Source of the DNA: Methylotenera_A sp040387515
GTDB lineage: Bacteria; Pseudomonadota; Gammaproteobacteria; Burkholderiales; Methylophilaceae
Length of the DNA stretch: 30,179 bases
Direction: 5' to 3'
Assembly: GCA_040387515.1 (NCBI GenBank)
Contig: JAZKDP010000027.1
Coordinates: 1-30,179 of the forward strand
Of this stretch, positions 15,687 through 23,963 are shown one piece after another. Under the pieces are notes generated by a model that had not been told where the DNA came from, ran no database searches, and saw only the letters and a list, made by a program, of their open reading frames with translations. Made by a program: the position numbers and the translations under genes. Numbering within the stretch: position 1 is the stretch's first letter; every line of letters starts with the position of its first letter.

Positions 15687-18164
15687 ATGAAAATAATAAA
15701 AACCAAGTATTTGGTAACGCCTAATGAAAAGTCCTTTTTGATTTTTCAATCCTTACAAAGGTTAGATAGCCCAAATTATCTAATCCAAAAAAATGACGCT
15801 TTCATGGCAAAACCAGTCATGACCAATCATCGACGAACGATTTTGGCTGCGAGTATTTTAGCGGCAACGATGATTAGCAATACACAATACGCAAATGCTG
15901 CGCTTGTCAGTGCTTGTTCTGGCGTCAGCCTTCCTAAGTCTGTAGTGACAGATATTGTAGGTGGTGTTTTGCTGCCAATCACAGGTCTTTTAGATCTAGG
16001 TGGTCTATTAGGCTTAGGCACCACCATCAATACCACATTAGCAAACATCGCTGGTGGCGCTCCTATTAATCTCAATGTATTAGATACGAATGGAAACCTT
16101 CTTTCCCCAGCGGATACGTGCGAAACGACTGCAGACGGCTTTAGTTTAACCACGCCTAAAGGTATATCAATTGGCGGCAACTCTATTACAGGGCTCGGTA
16201 ACGGGGCGGCGGCGAATGCGGGTGAATTAAATTCCATCGCATTTGGTAACGGTAGCGTCACTGACGCTGCTGCTATCAATTCAATGGCTATCGGACCAAA
16301 TGCTTTTATTGGTGCTCTAGGTACAAACTCTATGGCGCTTGGTAGTGGCGCCAATGCCAATGTGGCGAATAGTCTAGCGTTAGGTGCTAGTTCAACGGCG
16401 GCGCTTGGTGCACAGACCAATTACACTGCTTATGGTTTGGCTGCCTCACAAAACAGCGTAGGCGAAGTATCTTTTGGCTCAGCTGGCAATGCTAGAAAAA
16501 TCACCAATGTTGCGGCTGGTAGCGCAGACACTGATGTTGTCAACGTTTCACAATTACGAGCTGTAGATGATGGCGCAATTAAATATGATATTGGCACACC
16601 AAGGTTAAAAATGACGGCTACTTTGGGTGGTGACCTGTCAACAGACGGCGGTACAACAAACGGCACACTCATCACCAATCTTTCTAAAGGTGCAATTAAC
16701 GCAACCAGCACTGACGCTGTAAATGGCTCTCAATTATTTGCGATTAGTAACGGCGTGACTACTAACGCGGCTAATATGGATGCGTTAGGCCTAAGTATGG
16801 CAGCTAATTTAGGTGGCGGTGCAGTCTACAATACAACCACTAAAGTAGTTTCCGCGCCAACTTACAATGTGTATGGCGCTCCTCACAGTAACGTAGGTTC
16901 AGCTATTACGGCCCTGCAAACAAACGCGCCATTACAGTATTCTGATGCTAACGGTGTTGCAACACCTGGTGTTCCTTCAAACCATGTAACCTTAGTCGGC
17001 AGCACAGCTGGTACAGCAGTGACTTTGCACAATGTGGCTAACGGTGTAGCAGCAAATGATGCGGTGAATATGAGTCAACTAGCTGCGGTGCAAAACAATG
17101 TGAGCACGTTGGATGCATTAGCAGTTAAATACGATGACACATCAAAAGATACCATCACGTTTTTAGGCACAGCATCATTAGATGGCGGTGTAACAGGCGG
17201 TACTACTCTCACCAATCTTAGTCAGGGTGACATTAGTGAGTTTAGTACAGATGCAATCAATGGCGCGCAACTGTATGCAACCAATCAAATGATCACCAAC
17301 TTGAGCAACGGCGGTGGTATAAAATACTTTCGCGCTAATTCAGTGCTAGCTGATTCTAGTGCAACTGGAATCGATAGCGTTGCCGCAGGTCCACGCGCGC
17401 TTGCTAGCGGCGATGGTAGCGTTGCAATGGGCGATAACAGCCATGCAACCCAAACGGGCGCGATTGCGATTGGGCAAAACGCTGCTGCCACAGGCGTTAA
17501 CTCTATTGCGATTGGTGCAGGTGCATTAGCTACTGGTTCAGTAGCGGTTGGTGTGAATGCGCAAGCTGGCAATGGTGGTGCTGCGTTTGGTGATAATGCC
17601 GTTGCATTAACACCACAACAAGGTACAGCTTTGGGCAATGCCGCCAACGTGACAGCTAATCGCGGTGTGGCATTAGGTGCAAGTGCGCAAGCAACACGCG
17701 CTGGCATGAATGGTGCAACAGAGAAATACAGCAATGTAGCGGTCACTTCGACTGAAGGCGCAGTATCAGTTGGCTCAGCAGGTAACGAGCGTCAAATCAC
17801 CAACGTTGCGGGCGGCACGGCTGATACAGATGCGGTAAACGTACGTCAATTAGATGCTGCTATTACACAATCTAGCATAGATGTTAATAATAGACTGAAC
17901 GCATTACAGTCAGATATTAGTAGTGTTAGACACGACGCACATGCTGGCACAGCGTCAGCAATGGCCATGGCAAGTATGCCGCAGTCTGTTGTTCCAGGCA
18001 AAGTGATGATGGCCGCAGGTGTTGCAAATTATCAAGGTCAATCTGCAATGTCTGTCGGCGTTTCCAATTTTTCTGAAAACGGTCGTTGGGTAGTGAATGT
18101 AAATGGTGCCGCAAATACACGCGGCAATGCTGGCGCCTCAGTCGGTGTTGGATTCCATTGGTAG
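15687..18164 (+). CDS. Trimeric autotransporter adhesin (YadA-like, type Vc)
   Basis: 825 residues. An unusually long N-terminal region (1-71) ends in a hydrophobic signal core (51-70, ILAASILAATM...QYANA). A second Met at 40 would give an ordinary signal peptide, but AAAGGAG at 15674-15680 favours the first ATG. YadA-head repeats of the NSIAFG/NSMAIG/NSLALG type occupy 181-240 and recur around 560-680. Neck motifs GSAGNxRxITNVAxGxADTDxVNVxQL occur at 264-290 and again near 697-723, with shorter DAVNGSQL stalk connectors between. The last roughly 68 residues form the YadA anchor, four beta strands per monomer, ending GVGFHW. It mediates surface adhesion. The lipoprotein gene 48 bases downstream is probably its partner. 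Confidence 0.93.
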   Translation: MKIIKTKYLVTPNEKSFLIFQSLQRLDSPNYLIQKNDAFMAKPVMTNHRRTILAASILAATMISNTQYANAALVSACSGVSLPKSVVTDIVGGVLLPITGLLDLGGLLGLGTTINTTLANIAGGAPINLNVLDTNGNLLSPADTCETTADGFSLTTPKGISIGGNSITGLGNGAAANAGELNSIAFGNGSVTDAAAINSMAIGPNAFIGALGTNSMALGSGANANVANSLALGASSTAALGAQTNYTAYGLAASQNSVGEVSFGSAGNARKITNVAAGSADTDVVNVSQLRAVDDGAIKYDIGTPRLKMTATLGGDLSTDGGTTNGTLITNLSKGAINATSTDAVNGSQLFAISNGVTTNAANMDALGLSMAANLGGGAVYNTTTKVVSAPTYNVYGAPHSNVGSAITALQTNAPLQYSDANGVATPGVPSNHVTLVGSTAGTAVTLHNVANGVAANDAVNMSQLAAVQNNVSTLDALAVKYDDTSKDTITFLGTASLDGGVTGGTTLTNLSQGDISEFSTDAINGAQLYATNQMITNLSNGGGIKYFRANSVLADSSATGIDSVAAGPRALASGDGSVAMGDNSHATQTGAIAIGQNAAATGVNSIAIGAGALATGSVAVGVNAQAGNGGAAFGDNAVALTPQQGTALGNAANVTANRGVALGASAQATRAGMNGATEKYSNVAVTSTEGAVSVGSAGNERQITNVAGGTADTDAVNVRQLDAAITQSSIDVNNRLNALQSDISSVRHDAHAGTASAMAMASMPQSVVPGKVMMAAGVANYQGQSAMSVGVSNFSENGRWVVNVNGAANTRGNAGASVGVGFHW

Positions 18165-18212
18165 TTTAATGACTTTCTACAATCACCAACATATCGAATA
18201 GGAATAATAACC

Positions 18213-19094
18213 ATGAAACATCAACAAATTAAATTCATCACAATATATGCCTTGATATCATCTCTTGCATTGTTGCAAGGTTGTGCAACTTCCGTCAGTC
18301 GGCTTTCTGATAACGGAAAGAGTGATGAAATCATCTTCCCAGATATTGAAAAAAGCGCTTGGATTAAAGCAGGCACTTTCCCGAACATCGACAACCTGCG
18401 TAATGTGGCGCCAGACATGACTAAAGGCCAGCTTTACGCGCTACTTGGTCACCCCCATTTTTCAGAAGGAATGGGCAAAGTGAGGGAATGGGATTACATC
18501 TTTAATTTTCGTACTGGTGAAGGTAAAACGAGCGAAAGTAAAGCAATAGAAATTTGTCAGTACAAAATTATTTACTCAACTAACATGCGGCTACAAAACA
18601 CTTATTGGAAACCCGAGTCTTGTGCACAAAAATTAGAGGTTGCAGCAATGCAATCTCAATCTGTGGTTGAAAAAACTATCGAAAAACTTGTACCAGGGTC
18701 AGAGTTAACTAAAACGCAAATGAGTGCAGATGGGTTGTTTGAATTTGATCAATCCGCGCTTGCGCACTTAAGGCCTGGCGGGATTGAAAAACTCGATCGA
18801 CTGTCAGAAAATCTGCTCTCAGGCGGAGAAATCACTCAATTGAAAATCATCGGTCACACTGACCGGCTTGGCGATGACGCTTATAACATGAAGCTATCTG
18901 AAGCGCGGGCTGAAACAATTCGTCAATATCTGGTCGCAAAAAACATCCCCGCCGAACGCATCTCGGCTCATGGTGCAGGCAAATCCACGCCATTAGTTGA
19001 GTGCAAACAAAGCAAACGGGACGAAACACTCATTCGTTGCTTAGAACCTAATCGTCGATTTGAAATTGAAGCGTGGACTACTCGCAAAATTTAG
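18213..19094 (+). CDS. TpgA-like lipoprotein: SmpA/OmlA domain plus OmpA-type peptidoglycan-binding domain
   Basis: 293 residues. A lipoprotein signal with lipobox LQGC (Cys24) is followed by Ala-Thr, compatible with outer-membrane sorting. Residues 45-102 form a BamE/SmpA-OmlA-like fold (NVAPDMTKGQLYALLGHP). Residues 172-290 are an OmpA_C-like domain with IIGHTDRLGDDAYNMKLSEARA: Asp217 and Arg232 are the expected peptidoglycan diaminopimelate contacts. This architecture next to a trimeric autotransporter matches TpgA, known from Acinetobacter AtaA, which ties the adhesin trimer to peptidoglycan. It sits 48 bases after the adhesin gene, probably in one transcript. Confidence 0.85.
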   Translation: MKHQQIKFITIYALISSLALLQGCATSVSRLSDNGKSDEIIFPDIEKSAWIKAGTFPNIDNLRNVAPDMTKGQLYALLGHPHFSEGMGKVREWDYIFNFRTGEGKTSESKAIEICQYKIIYSTNMRLQNTYWKPESCAQKLEVAAMQSQSVVEKTIEKLVPGSELTKTQMSADGLFEFDQSALAHLRPGGIEKLDRLSENLLSGGEITQLKIIGHTDRLGDDAYNMKLSEARAETIRQYLVAKNIPAERISAHGAGKSTPLVECKQSKRDETLIRCLEPNRRFEIEAWTTRKI

Positions 19095-19189
19095 ATTATT
19101 GGCATTTTAAATCAGTAGCATTTAAATTACTTAAGATATAAAAGCCTGTTGTAAACAGTCTTGAGAATTAAATAAATTAATATAAAAAC

Positions 19190-19223
19190 ATAAACGGCTT
19201 GGCAGAAATGCCAAGCCGTTTAT
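19190..19223. terminator. Strong bidirectional hairpin terminator
   Basis: The core stem AAACGGCTTGGCA (19192-19204) pairs with TGCCAAGCCGTTT (19209-19221) around a GAAA tetraloop. Flanking A-T pairs extend it to 15 base pairs. A-rich sequence on the left (19184-19188) gives a T tract for leftward transcripts. It separates the convergent TpgA-like gene and small lipoprotein gene. Confidence 0.85.
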
Positions 19224-19272
19224 TAATACATTCAAATAATGTCGTTAATTAAAACTGATTAATTGATTCAAA

Positions 19273-19479
19273 TTAATCTGTCTTATCTTCAATTTTATCG
19301 CCGGCTGCTTCAAGTTTATCACCAGCTTTATCTGTAGCATCTTCGATTTTATCGCCAGCAGTTTCAGCCGCATTATCCATTCTTTCACCCGCTGTTTCTG
19401 CAGGACCTTTTTCACAAGCTGATAACCCAATGGCAAATAAAAGTGCTAATGCTGCAATCGAAAGTTTGTTCATATTCAT
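19273..19479 (-). CDS. Small lipoprotein with amphipathic AGDK/AAET repeats
   Basis: 68 residues from ATG 19479, chosen because GGGAG (19488-19492) lies eight bases upstream; the longer frame to 19524 has no such support. Signal and lipobox are LFAIGLSAC (Cys22). The mature chain is a run of near-repeats (AAETAGDKIED, ATDKAGDKLEA, AAGDKIED), about 45 residues of charged, alanine-rich helix or coiled coil. Similar entericidin-like or stress lipoproteins exist, but I cannot name a family. It ends at the shared terminator. Confidence 0.78.
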   Translation of the reverse strand: MNMNKLSIAALALLFAIGLSACEKGPAETAGERMDNAAETAGDKIEDATDKAGDKLEAAGDKIEDKTD

Positions 19480-19787
19480 TTTAAAGCTCCCGTATATTTT
19501 TAATTTAAAAGTATTTAAGCTCAAAAACTATTTTTTCAAACTAGTTTTTAAACAATGTATGCATATTAATTAAGAATAATCTCAGGTAGTAGCATACAAC
19601 TGCTGAATCTTCTGTCAGAAATGACTGACATAATTAATGCAATAACTTGCAACTCCCGTAACTTTTGAAGTGCAAACCGTTTTCATAAAATCATAGTTAA
19701 GTCTTACGCTAATTATTTCGTTCTATTTTGGTGCGCTCTATTATATTATCCCCATTTTGGTGCAATTTTAGATTTAGGGAGCAATGC
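19480..19787. promoter_or_regulatory. Divergent region between small lipoprotein and gdhA
   Basis: About 308 bases without a gene. A six-base-pair dyad, TGTCAG-AAATGA-CTGACA, lies at 19613-19630 and could be an operator. AGGGAGC at 19776-19782 is the gdhA ribosome-binding site. No convincing -35/-10 pair was found. Confidence 0.35.
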
Positions 19788-21140
19788 ATGCCGTACGTAG
19801 CAGTATCAATAGCCAGATTGAAAAAATCTGGTCCTGCAGAATTTGAGTTTTATCAGGCGGTGGATGAGGTTTTAACTTCATTGCGCCCGTTGTTGGATAA
19901 AAATCCAAAATATAAAAAAAACGGCATCATAGAGCGTATCGTAGAACCAGAACGCCAAATCATGTTCCGCGTAGCGTGGGTTGATGATAATGGCCATGTA
20001 CAAGTCAATAAAGGTTATCGAATCCAGTTTAATTCTGCGCTTGGCCCATACAAAGGTGGTATCCGTTTTCACCCAAGCGTTTATGGCGGCATCATTAAGT
20101 TTTTAGGGTTTGAACAGATTTTTAAGAACTCACTCACAGGCCTAGCAATTGGTGGTGGCAAAGGGGGAAGTGATTTTGATCCTAAAGGTAAATCCGATAA
20201 TGAAATTATGCATTTCTGTCAGGCTTTCATGACAGAACTTCATCGTCATATCGGCCCGACAATTGATGTGCCAGCAGGTGACATTGGTGTTGGTGGTCGT
20301 GAAATCGGTTATATGTACGGCCAGTACAAGCGTCTAACGGGGAGCTTCGATGGAGTGCTGACCGGTAAAAAAATCCCCTGGGGTGGCTCACTGGGGCGTA
20401 CACAAGCGACAGGCTATGGTGCAGTGTATTTTGCGCAGAATATGCTAGAAGGTCGCGGCGACAATCTGGAAGGAAAGATCTGCGTAGTGTCTGGCGCTGG
20501 CAACGTGGCAATTTATACGATTGAAAAATTATATCAGCTTGGTGCAAAGCCAGTCACATGCAGTGATTCGCGTGGCATGATATACCATGAAAAAGGAATC
20601 GATCTTGCTACCTTAAAACAACTGAAAGAGGTTGAGGCTGCATGTTTATCTAAATATCTACAGTATCATCCAGACGCAAAATATATACCAGTCGCCGATT
20701 ATCCAACAGGTAGGAATCATGTATGGTCAGTGCCCTGCCAAGCTGCATTTCCATCTGCCACTCAAAATGAGCTTAATGATGCTGATGCGGAAGTATTGTT
20801 AAATAACGGCTGCATGTGTATATCAGAAGGGGCTAACATGCCATCAACACCCAGGGCTGTAGAGAAGTTCCTGAAGGCTGGTATTGCTTATGGTCCTGGT
20901 AAGGCAGCCAATGCTGGCGGCGTTTCTACCAGTCAGCTGGAAATGGCGCAAAACTCTAGCATGCAACAGTGGACGTTTGAAGAAGTGGATGGCAAGCTAT
21001 TCAATATTATGAAAAATATCTACACGAGCGCGAGTGAAACTGCAAAAGAGTTTGGTCAGCCAGATAATTTAGTCTTTGGTGCCAATATTGCCGGCTTCCG
21101 CAAGGTGGCCGATGCAATGATTGATCAGGGCGTTATGTAA
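19788..21140 (+). CDS. gdhA: NADP-type glutamate dehydrogenase
   Basis: Catalyses 2-oxoglutarate + NH4+ + NADPH to glutamate in the cytoplasm. The ATG at 19788 gives 450 residues, like the 447 of E. coli GdhA, and has AGGGAGC just upstream; the longer in-frame GTG start at 19728 adds 20 residues atypical of the family. Visible motifs are GPYKGGIRFHPSV (86-98), the catalytic GLAIGGGKGGSDFDPKG (Lys125), DVPAGDIGVGGREIG (160-174, Asp165), and the dinucleotide fold VSGAGNVA (234-241) followed by CSDSRG (258-263), typical of the NADP form. It is a single gene, with no operon partner visible. Confidence 0.95.
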   Translation: MPYVAVSIARLKKSGPAEFEFYQAVDEVLTSLRPLLDKNPKYKKNGIIERIVEPERQIMFRVAWVDDNGHVQVNKGYRIQFNSALGPYKGGIRFHPSVYGGIIKFLGFEQIFKNSLTGLAIGGGKGGSDFDPKGKSDNEIMHFCQAFMTELHRHIGPTIDVPAGDIGVGGREIGYMYGQYKRLTGSFDGVLTGKKIPWGGSLGRTQATGYGAVYFAQNMLEGRGDNLEGKICVVSGAGNVAIYTIEKLYQLGAKPVTCSDSRGMIYHEKGIDLATLKQLKEVEAACLSKYLQYHPDAKYIPVADYPTGRNHVWSVPCQAAFPSATQNELNDADAEVLLNNGCMCISEGANMPSTPRAVEKFLKAGIAYGPGKAANAGGVSTSQLEMAQNSSMQQWTFEEVDGKLFNIMKNIYTSASETAKEFGQPDNLVFGANIAGFRKVADAMIDQGVM

Positions 21141-21422
21141 ATATCAGGTTGTTAAATGAATGTCCCGTAGTCTTTTTGCGGGATGTTTACGGTGAACTAA
21201 TGTAAAGTTAATGGTAATTCTAAAGTGATTTCCAATGAATTAAGACGTGCCGCTAGGCGTCCAACTTGAATAAATTTTTAGACCTGACTGACAACCGCAC
21301 GTGCTCACATCAGCGCTTGCTGATGTCGGCTCATGCACCGCAAGGCGCGCTTCAAGCAAGCATCGCTATCAATTGCACATGACTTTGAAGTACTGTTCTC
21401 GTCACTAAGGTGCACCTCTAGT
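21141..21422. other. Intergenic region with two hairpins
   Basis: No gene seen. TCCCG (21163-21167) with CGGGA (21179-21183) could be a weak gdhA terminator. A perfect eight-base-pair hairpin, ACATCAGC-GCTT-GCTGATGT, lies at 21307-21326 in a locally GC-richer stretch that looks unlike its AT-rich surroundings. Confidence 0.4.
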
Positions 21423-21616
21423 CTAGTAATTCAGCCAGCTGAGTAAGAGCATAAACCCAATTGGAAGCAATCCAAACGGCTCTCGAAGTATTCCATCCGC
21501 ATCAACTGAATATCCGATTAGCCAGAATGCAACGAGCGAGATGAGCCCAAGGTCCGCGACGAAAATACCAATCTTGATTATAAATTGGGGTTTAGCTCAT
21601 GCATTTTTGGATTCAT
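21423..21616 (-). pseudogene. DUF3955-like small membrane protein, frameshifted
   Basis: A frame from 21596 down to the TAG at 21423-21425 encodes 57 residues with two hydrophobic helices and the segment YSVDADGILREPFGLLPIG, which resembles DUF3955 proteins. That frame has no start codon. A start at ATG 21616 (MNPKMHEL) lies in the next frame, and restoring a single A in the AAA at about 21593-21595 would join the two into one 64-residue protein. It begins eight bases after the stop of the SRPBCC gene, so the pair was probably co-transcribed. A real one-base deletion or a sequencing error would both explain it. Confidence 0.55.
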
Positions 21617-21624
21617 GTCATAAA

Positions 21625-22083
21625 CTAATTCCAGTTATCGATTTTAAGGTCTTGTGGCGAGGGCCTTCCTACCCCTGCTTCAACATACTCGCGAAGACTT
21701 AAAAGGAATATTGCCCATTTCATACTGCAATGCGATGTAAACTCAACGGCTTCACGCCAATTTCTGTGCCCGAAAAGTAGAATGGTTTGATTATCTTGCT
21801 CGGATAATTCAAATGTAATATCAGTTTCAATCCATTCAGCTGGTCCGTCCATACACCGCCATCTAACTGCCTTTGAAGCATTGAGTTCTGTCACCTGCAT
21901 TATCATCTCACCTAATAACTCTCCGTTAGTAGATTGAAATCGAAATGAGATATTACTTCCAACTTTGCTTTCACCCTCAACTTCTTCCGTCCACCAATGT
22001 GCTAAGCCTTCTAAAGTGGCAATGGCATAATAGACTTGAGAAACTGGTGATTTAATCCCAATACGATGAACAATATTAATCAT
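21625..22083 (-). CDS. SRPBCC (START/AHSA1-like) ligand-binding-fold protein
   Basis: 152 residues from ATG 22083, which has GGAG at 22090-22093; an upstream in-frame ATG at 22095 lies in front of this site and is less likely. The sequence shows the AHSA1-like pattern: an N-terminal strand, IGIKSPVSQVYYAIATLEGLAHWWTEEVEG, then VGSNISFRF, and a C-terminal helix (FLLSLREYVEAGVG). Such proteins bind hydrophobic ligands or act as Hsp90 co-chaperones; no specific role can be given here. It is cytoplasmic and monocistronic apart from the DUF3955 remnant. Confidence 0.8.
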   Translation of the reverse strand: MINIVHRIGIKSPVSQVYYAIATLEGLAHWWTEEVEGESKVGSNISFRFQSTNGELLGEMIMQVTELNASKAVRWRCMDGPAEWIETDITFELSEQDNQTILLFGHRNWREAVEFTSHCSMKWAIFLLSLREYVEAGVGRPSPQDLKIDNWN

Positions 22084-22456
22084 GCTTAACTCCAAATTAA
22101 TATAGCTACAACAATTTAAGCCTTATCGTTTGAAATTTCAAGTAAGGTTATAGTTAATTAGCCTAACTTTAACAACTGCTTAGACCTAAATTTATCCCAT
22201 TTAAATCGAAATTAACGACAAAACAGTCGTGATAAAACTAATTACGTTGTATTCAGTAAATTGTATTAAGTGTTAGTTGTTATTGGCTTTATAAAAGCTA
22301 TAGCGGCTTTGATTTCAGCCACACTTCAAACGTCTATATTTGTAAAAAGAATCTCATTATATTTTTGATGTAAGTATCCATTAACGAGCACGACTAAAGC
22401 ATGTATGTAAGTTAATAGTACTGTAAATCCAAAGTTTAAAAATAAGGGAGATTTAA
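22084..22456. other. AT-rich divergent intergenic region
   Basis: About 370 bases between the SRPBCC gene (left) and the DoxX gene (right), strongly AT-rich. No open frame, tRNA or strong hairpin seen. Both promoters must lie here. Confidence 0.5.
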
Positions 22457-22996
22457 ATGCAAGCATTTAGCCTATTATCAACTGGTATCAATAGCTATAA
22501 AAAATATATCGGCCATCTTGATTTTTTATCGGACAGTATTCCGCCATTATTGTTACGATTAATTCTGGCATGGGAATTTGGCAAAGCTGGCATAGAAAAA
22601 CTTCACGGTACTAATTGGTTTGCAGATATTAATTTCCCATTCCCTTTTAATCTTTTGTCTCCAGAAATTAGCTGGTCAATAGCTACTTATTTTGAGATTT
22701 TTGGCGCCATAGCATTAGTGCTAGGTTTAGCCACACGGTTTTTTTCAATCTCTTTAGTTATCTTAACAATAGTGGCCATAGCTTCTGTACATTGGCCCGA
22801 GTATTACACCAGCTTAGATAACTTGATAACAGGTTTTAGAGTCGTAGATGAAACAGGCGATGGTTTTGGTAATTACGAACTCCCTCTATTATTTATAGTG
22901 ATGTTGCTACCGTTGTTTTTTGGAGGCGCGGGTAAATTAAGCTTAGATTATTTGATTAAAGCTAAATCAACAAATAAAGGATATCTCCTATCCTGA
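22457..22996 (+). CDS. DoxX-family membrane protein (HvfX-like, bufferin cluster)
   Basis: 179 residues with four predicted membrane helices (about 29-45, 74-92, 96-112 and 142-157). Typical DoxX features are LRLILAWEFGKAGIEKLHG near the first helix and YFEIFGAIALVLGLATRF in the second. GGGAG before ATG 22457 supports the start. DoxX proteins next to DUF692/DUF2063 genes are recognised as accessory proteins of copper-binding RiPP (HvfABCX/bufferin) clusters. Here the gene is convergent with that operon rather than in it, 199 bases away. The exact function is unknown; a redox or metal-linked membrane role is inferred. Confidence 0.82.
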   Translation: MQAFSLLSTGINSYKKYIGHLDFLSDSIPPLLLRLILAWEFGKAGIEKLHGTNWFADINFPFPFNLLSPEISWSIATYFEIFGAIALVLGLATRFFSISLVILTIVAIASVHWPEYYTSLDNLITGFRVVDETGDGFGNYELPLLFIVMLLPLFFGGAGKLSLDYLIKAKSTNKGYLLS

Positions 22997-23195
22997 ATCT
23001 GATTAGCCCACCGTTAAACAAAACTTGCATGGACTACTTGGGATGCCTAGGTGGCGGTTGGCAAAGTTAAATATTCTAAAGTGCCTGACTACATGTGGAA
23101 AGCGTATTTTACAAAAAACCCTTAATGCTTACGGGGTTAATCAAAGGCTGGGATATTTAAACGACTGCTAAAGGTCGATTCTATCCTTTAAAAAA

Positions 23196-23963
23196 TTAAG
23201 ATTTTACTAACCATCCGCTACTTAGCCACGCAGATAAAAGCTGTGCAGCCTGCATTGTAGCTTCTTGTTCAGAGTAAATATCTTGCAAGTTTTCGCAAAG
23301 TTGTCCAAAAGTTGCTCCTGTGAGCACGAATTTAATTGCCTGACACTCTGCTTCATCTAAGGATTGATAGTGTGAATTCATTTCATAACGCCATACCAAA
23401 CAAGATTCATTGATTTGTGAAGCTGTTGGTGGATTTTGCTCTGCATCCAACGCTTGCCAGGTAAGTAGCACATTCCATTTTAATGGCAACAATTGTACTG
23501 ATGGATGAAAGTCCAGTTGTAAATCCGCCCAATCCTCTGGTGGAATAACCGCCAAATCTTGCAATTGCAATGTTGACATGTCTGCCGCATCAAACGCCAA
23601 ACCTAGCGCCCATTCAAACGCCGCCATTTCCGCTGCGATAGGATGTTGTGGCAAAATTTCAAGCAAATGCGTCTGCATCTTATCGCCAACCCAGCGCATA
23701 TTACGATAAGTAGATGGATATGCATTAATATAACTGCGCGCAGTGGCATCAAACAAATCATCGCCCAACAAGGCTTTAAGCTTGGGATAACTATTGGTTA
23801 GTGCCTCAATAATGCGTAAACGATAAGCATCGGCGTAGATGCTTAACCTTCTTTTCACCTCAACTTTTGCATCGTCCACAATACAGCTTTTAAACACCGT
23901 GTCTTTATCTTCATCCATCAAATAGGCTTGAAAATCTGCTTGCAATTGGGCTAATTGACTCAT
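23196..23963 (-). CDS. bufC: BufC/HvfC-like DUF2063 partner protein of the MNIO enzyme
   Basis: 255 residues, cytoplasmic. The N-terminal half has the DUF2063 pattern: LAQLQADFQAYL, RLSIYADAYRLRIIEALTNSYPKL, LLGDDLFDATARSYINAYPST, MRWVGDKMQTHL. The C-terminal half is more variable, ending LLSAWLSSGWLV. In known systems (HvfC, MbnC-type partners) this protein brings the precursor peptide to the DUF692 enzyme. Its ATG overlaps the bufB stop by four bases (ATGA at 23963-23960), so translation is coupled. It is the last gene of the operon; no strong terminator is visible downstream. Confidence 0.88.
   Translation of the reverse strand: MSQLAQLQADFQAYLMDEDKDTVFKSCIVDDAKVEVKRRLSIYADAYRLRIIEALTNSYPKLKALLGDDLFDATARSYINAYPSTYRNMRWVGDKMQTHLLEILPQHPIAAEMAAFEWALGLAFDAADMSTLQLQDLAVIPPEDWADLQLDFHPSVQLLPLKWNVLLTWQALDAEQNPPTASQINESCLVWRYEMNSHYQSLDEAECQAIKFVLTGATFGQLCENLQDIYSEQEATMQAAQLLSAWLSSGWLVKS

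Noticed and set aside
15827..16420. 197-codon open frame on the minus strand inside the trimeric adhesin
   Set aside because: It mirrors the repetitive adhesin gene, is rich in Ala/Pro/Leu from reverse-strand codons and matches no family. The same applies to the minus-strand frames at 16430-16711 and 17285-17746.
20227..20547. 106-codon minus-strand frame within gdhA
   Set aside because: gdhA is clearly coding across this stretch; the reverse frame has no family resemblance.
21150..21272. Possible integron attC site (GTTAAAT ... GTCCAAC core-like ends)
   Set aside because: The two ends fit the loose consensus but the sequence between them lacks the inverted-repeat L boxes, and no integron integrase is present.
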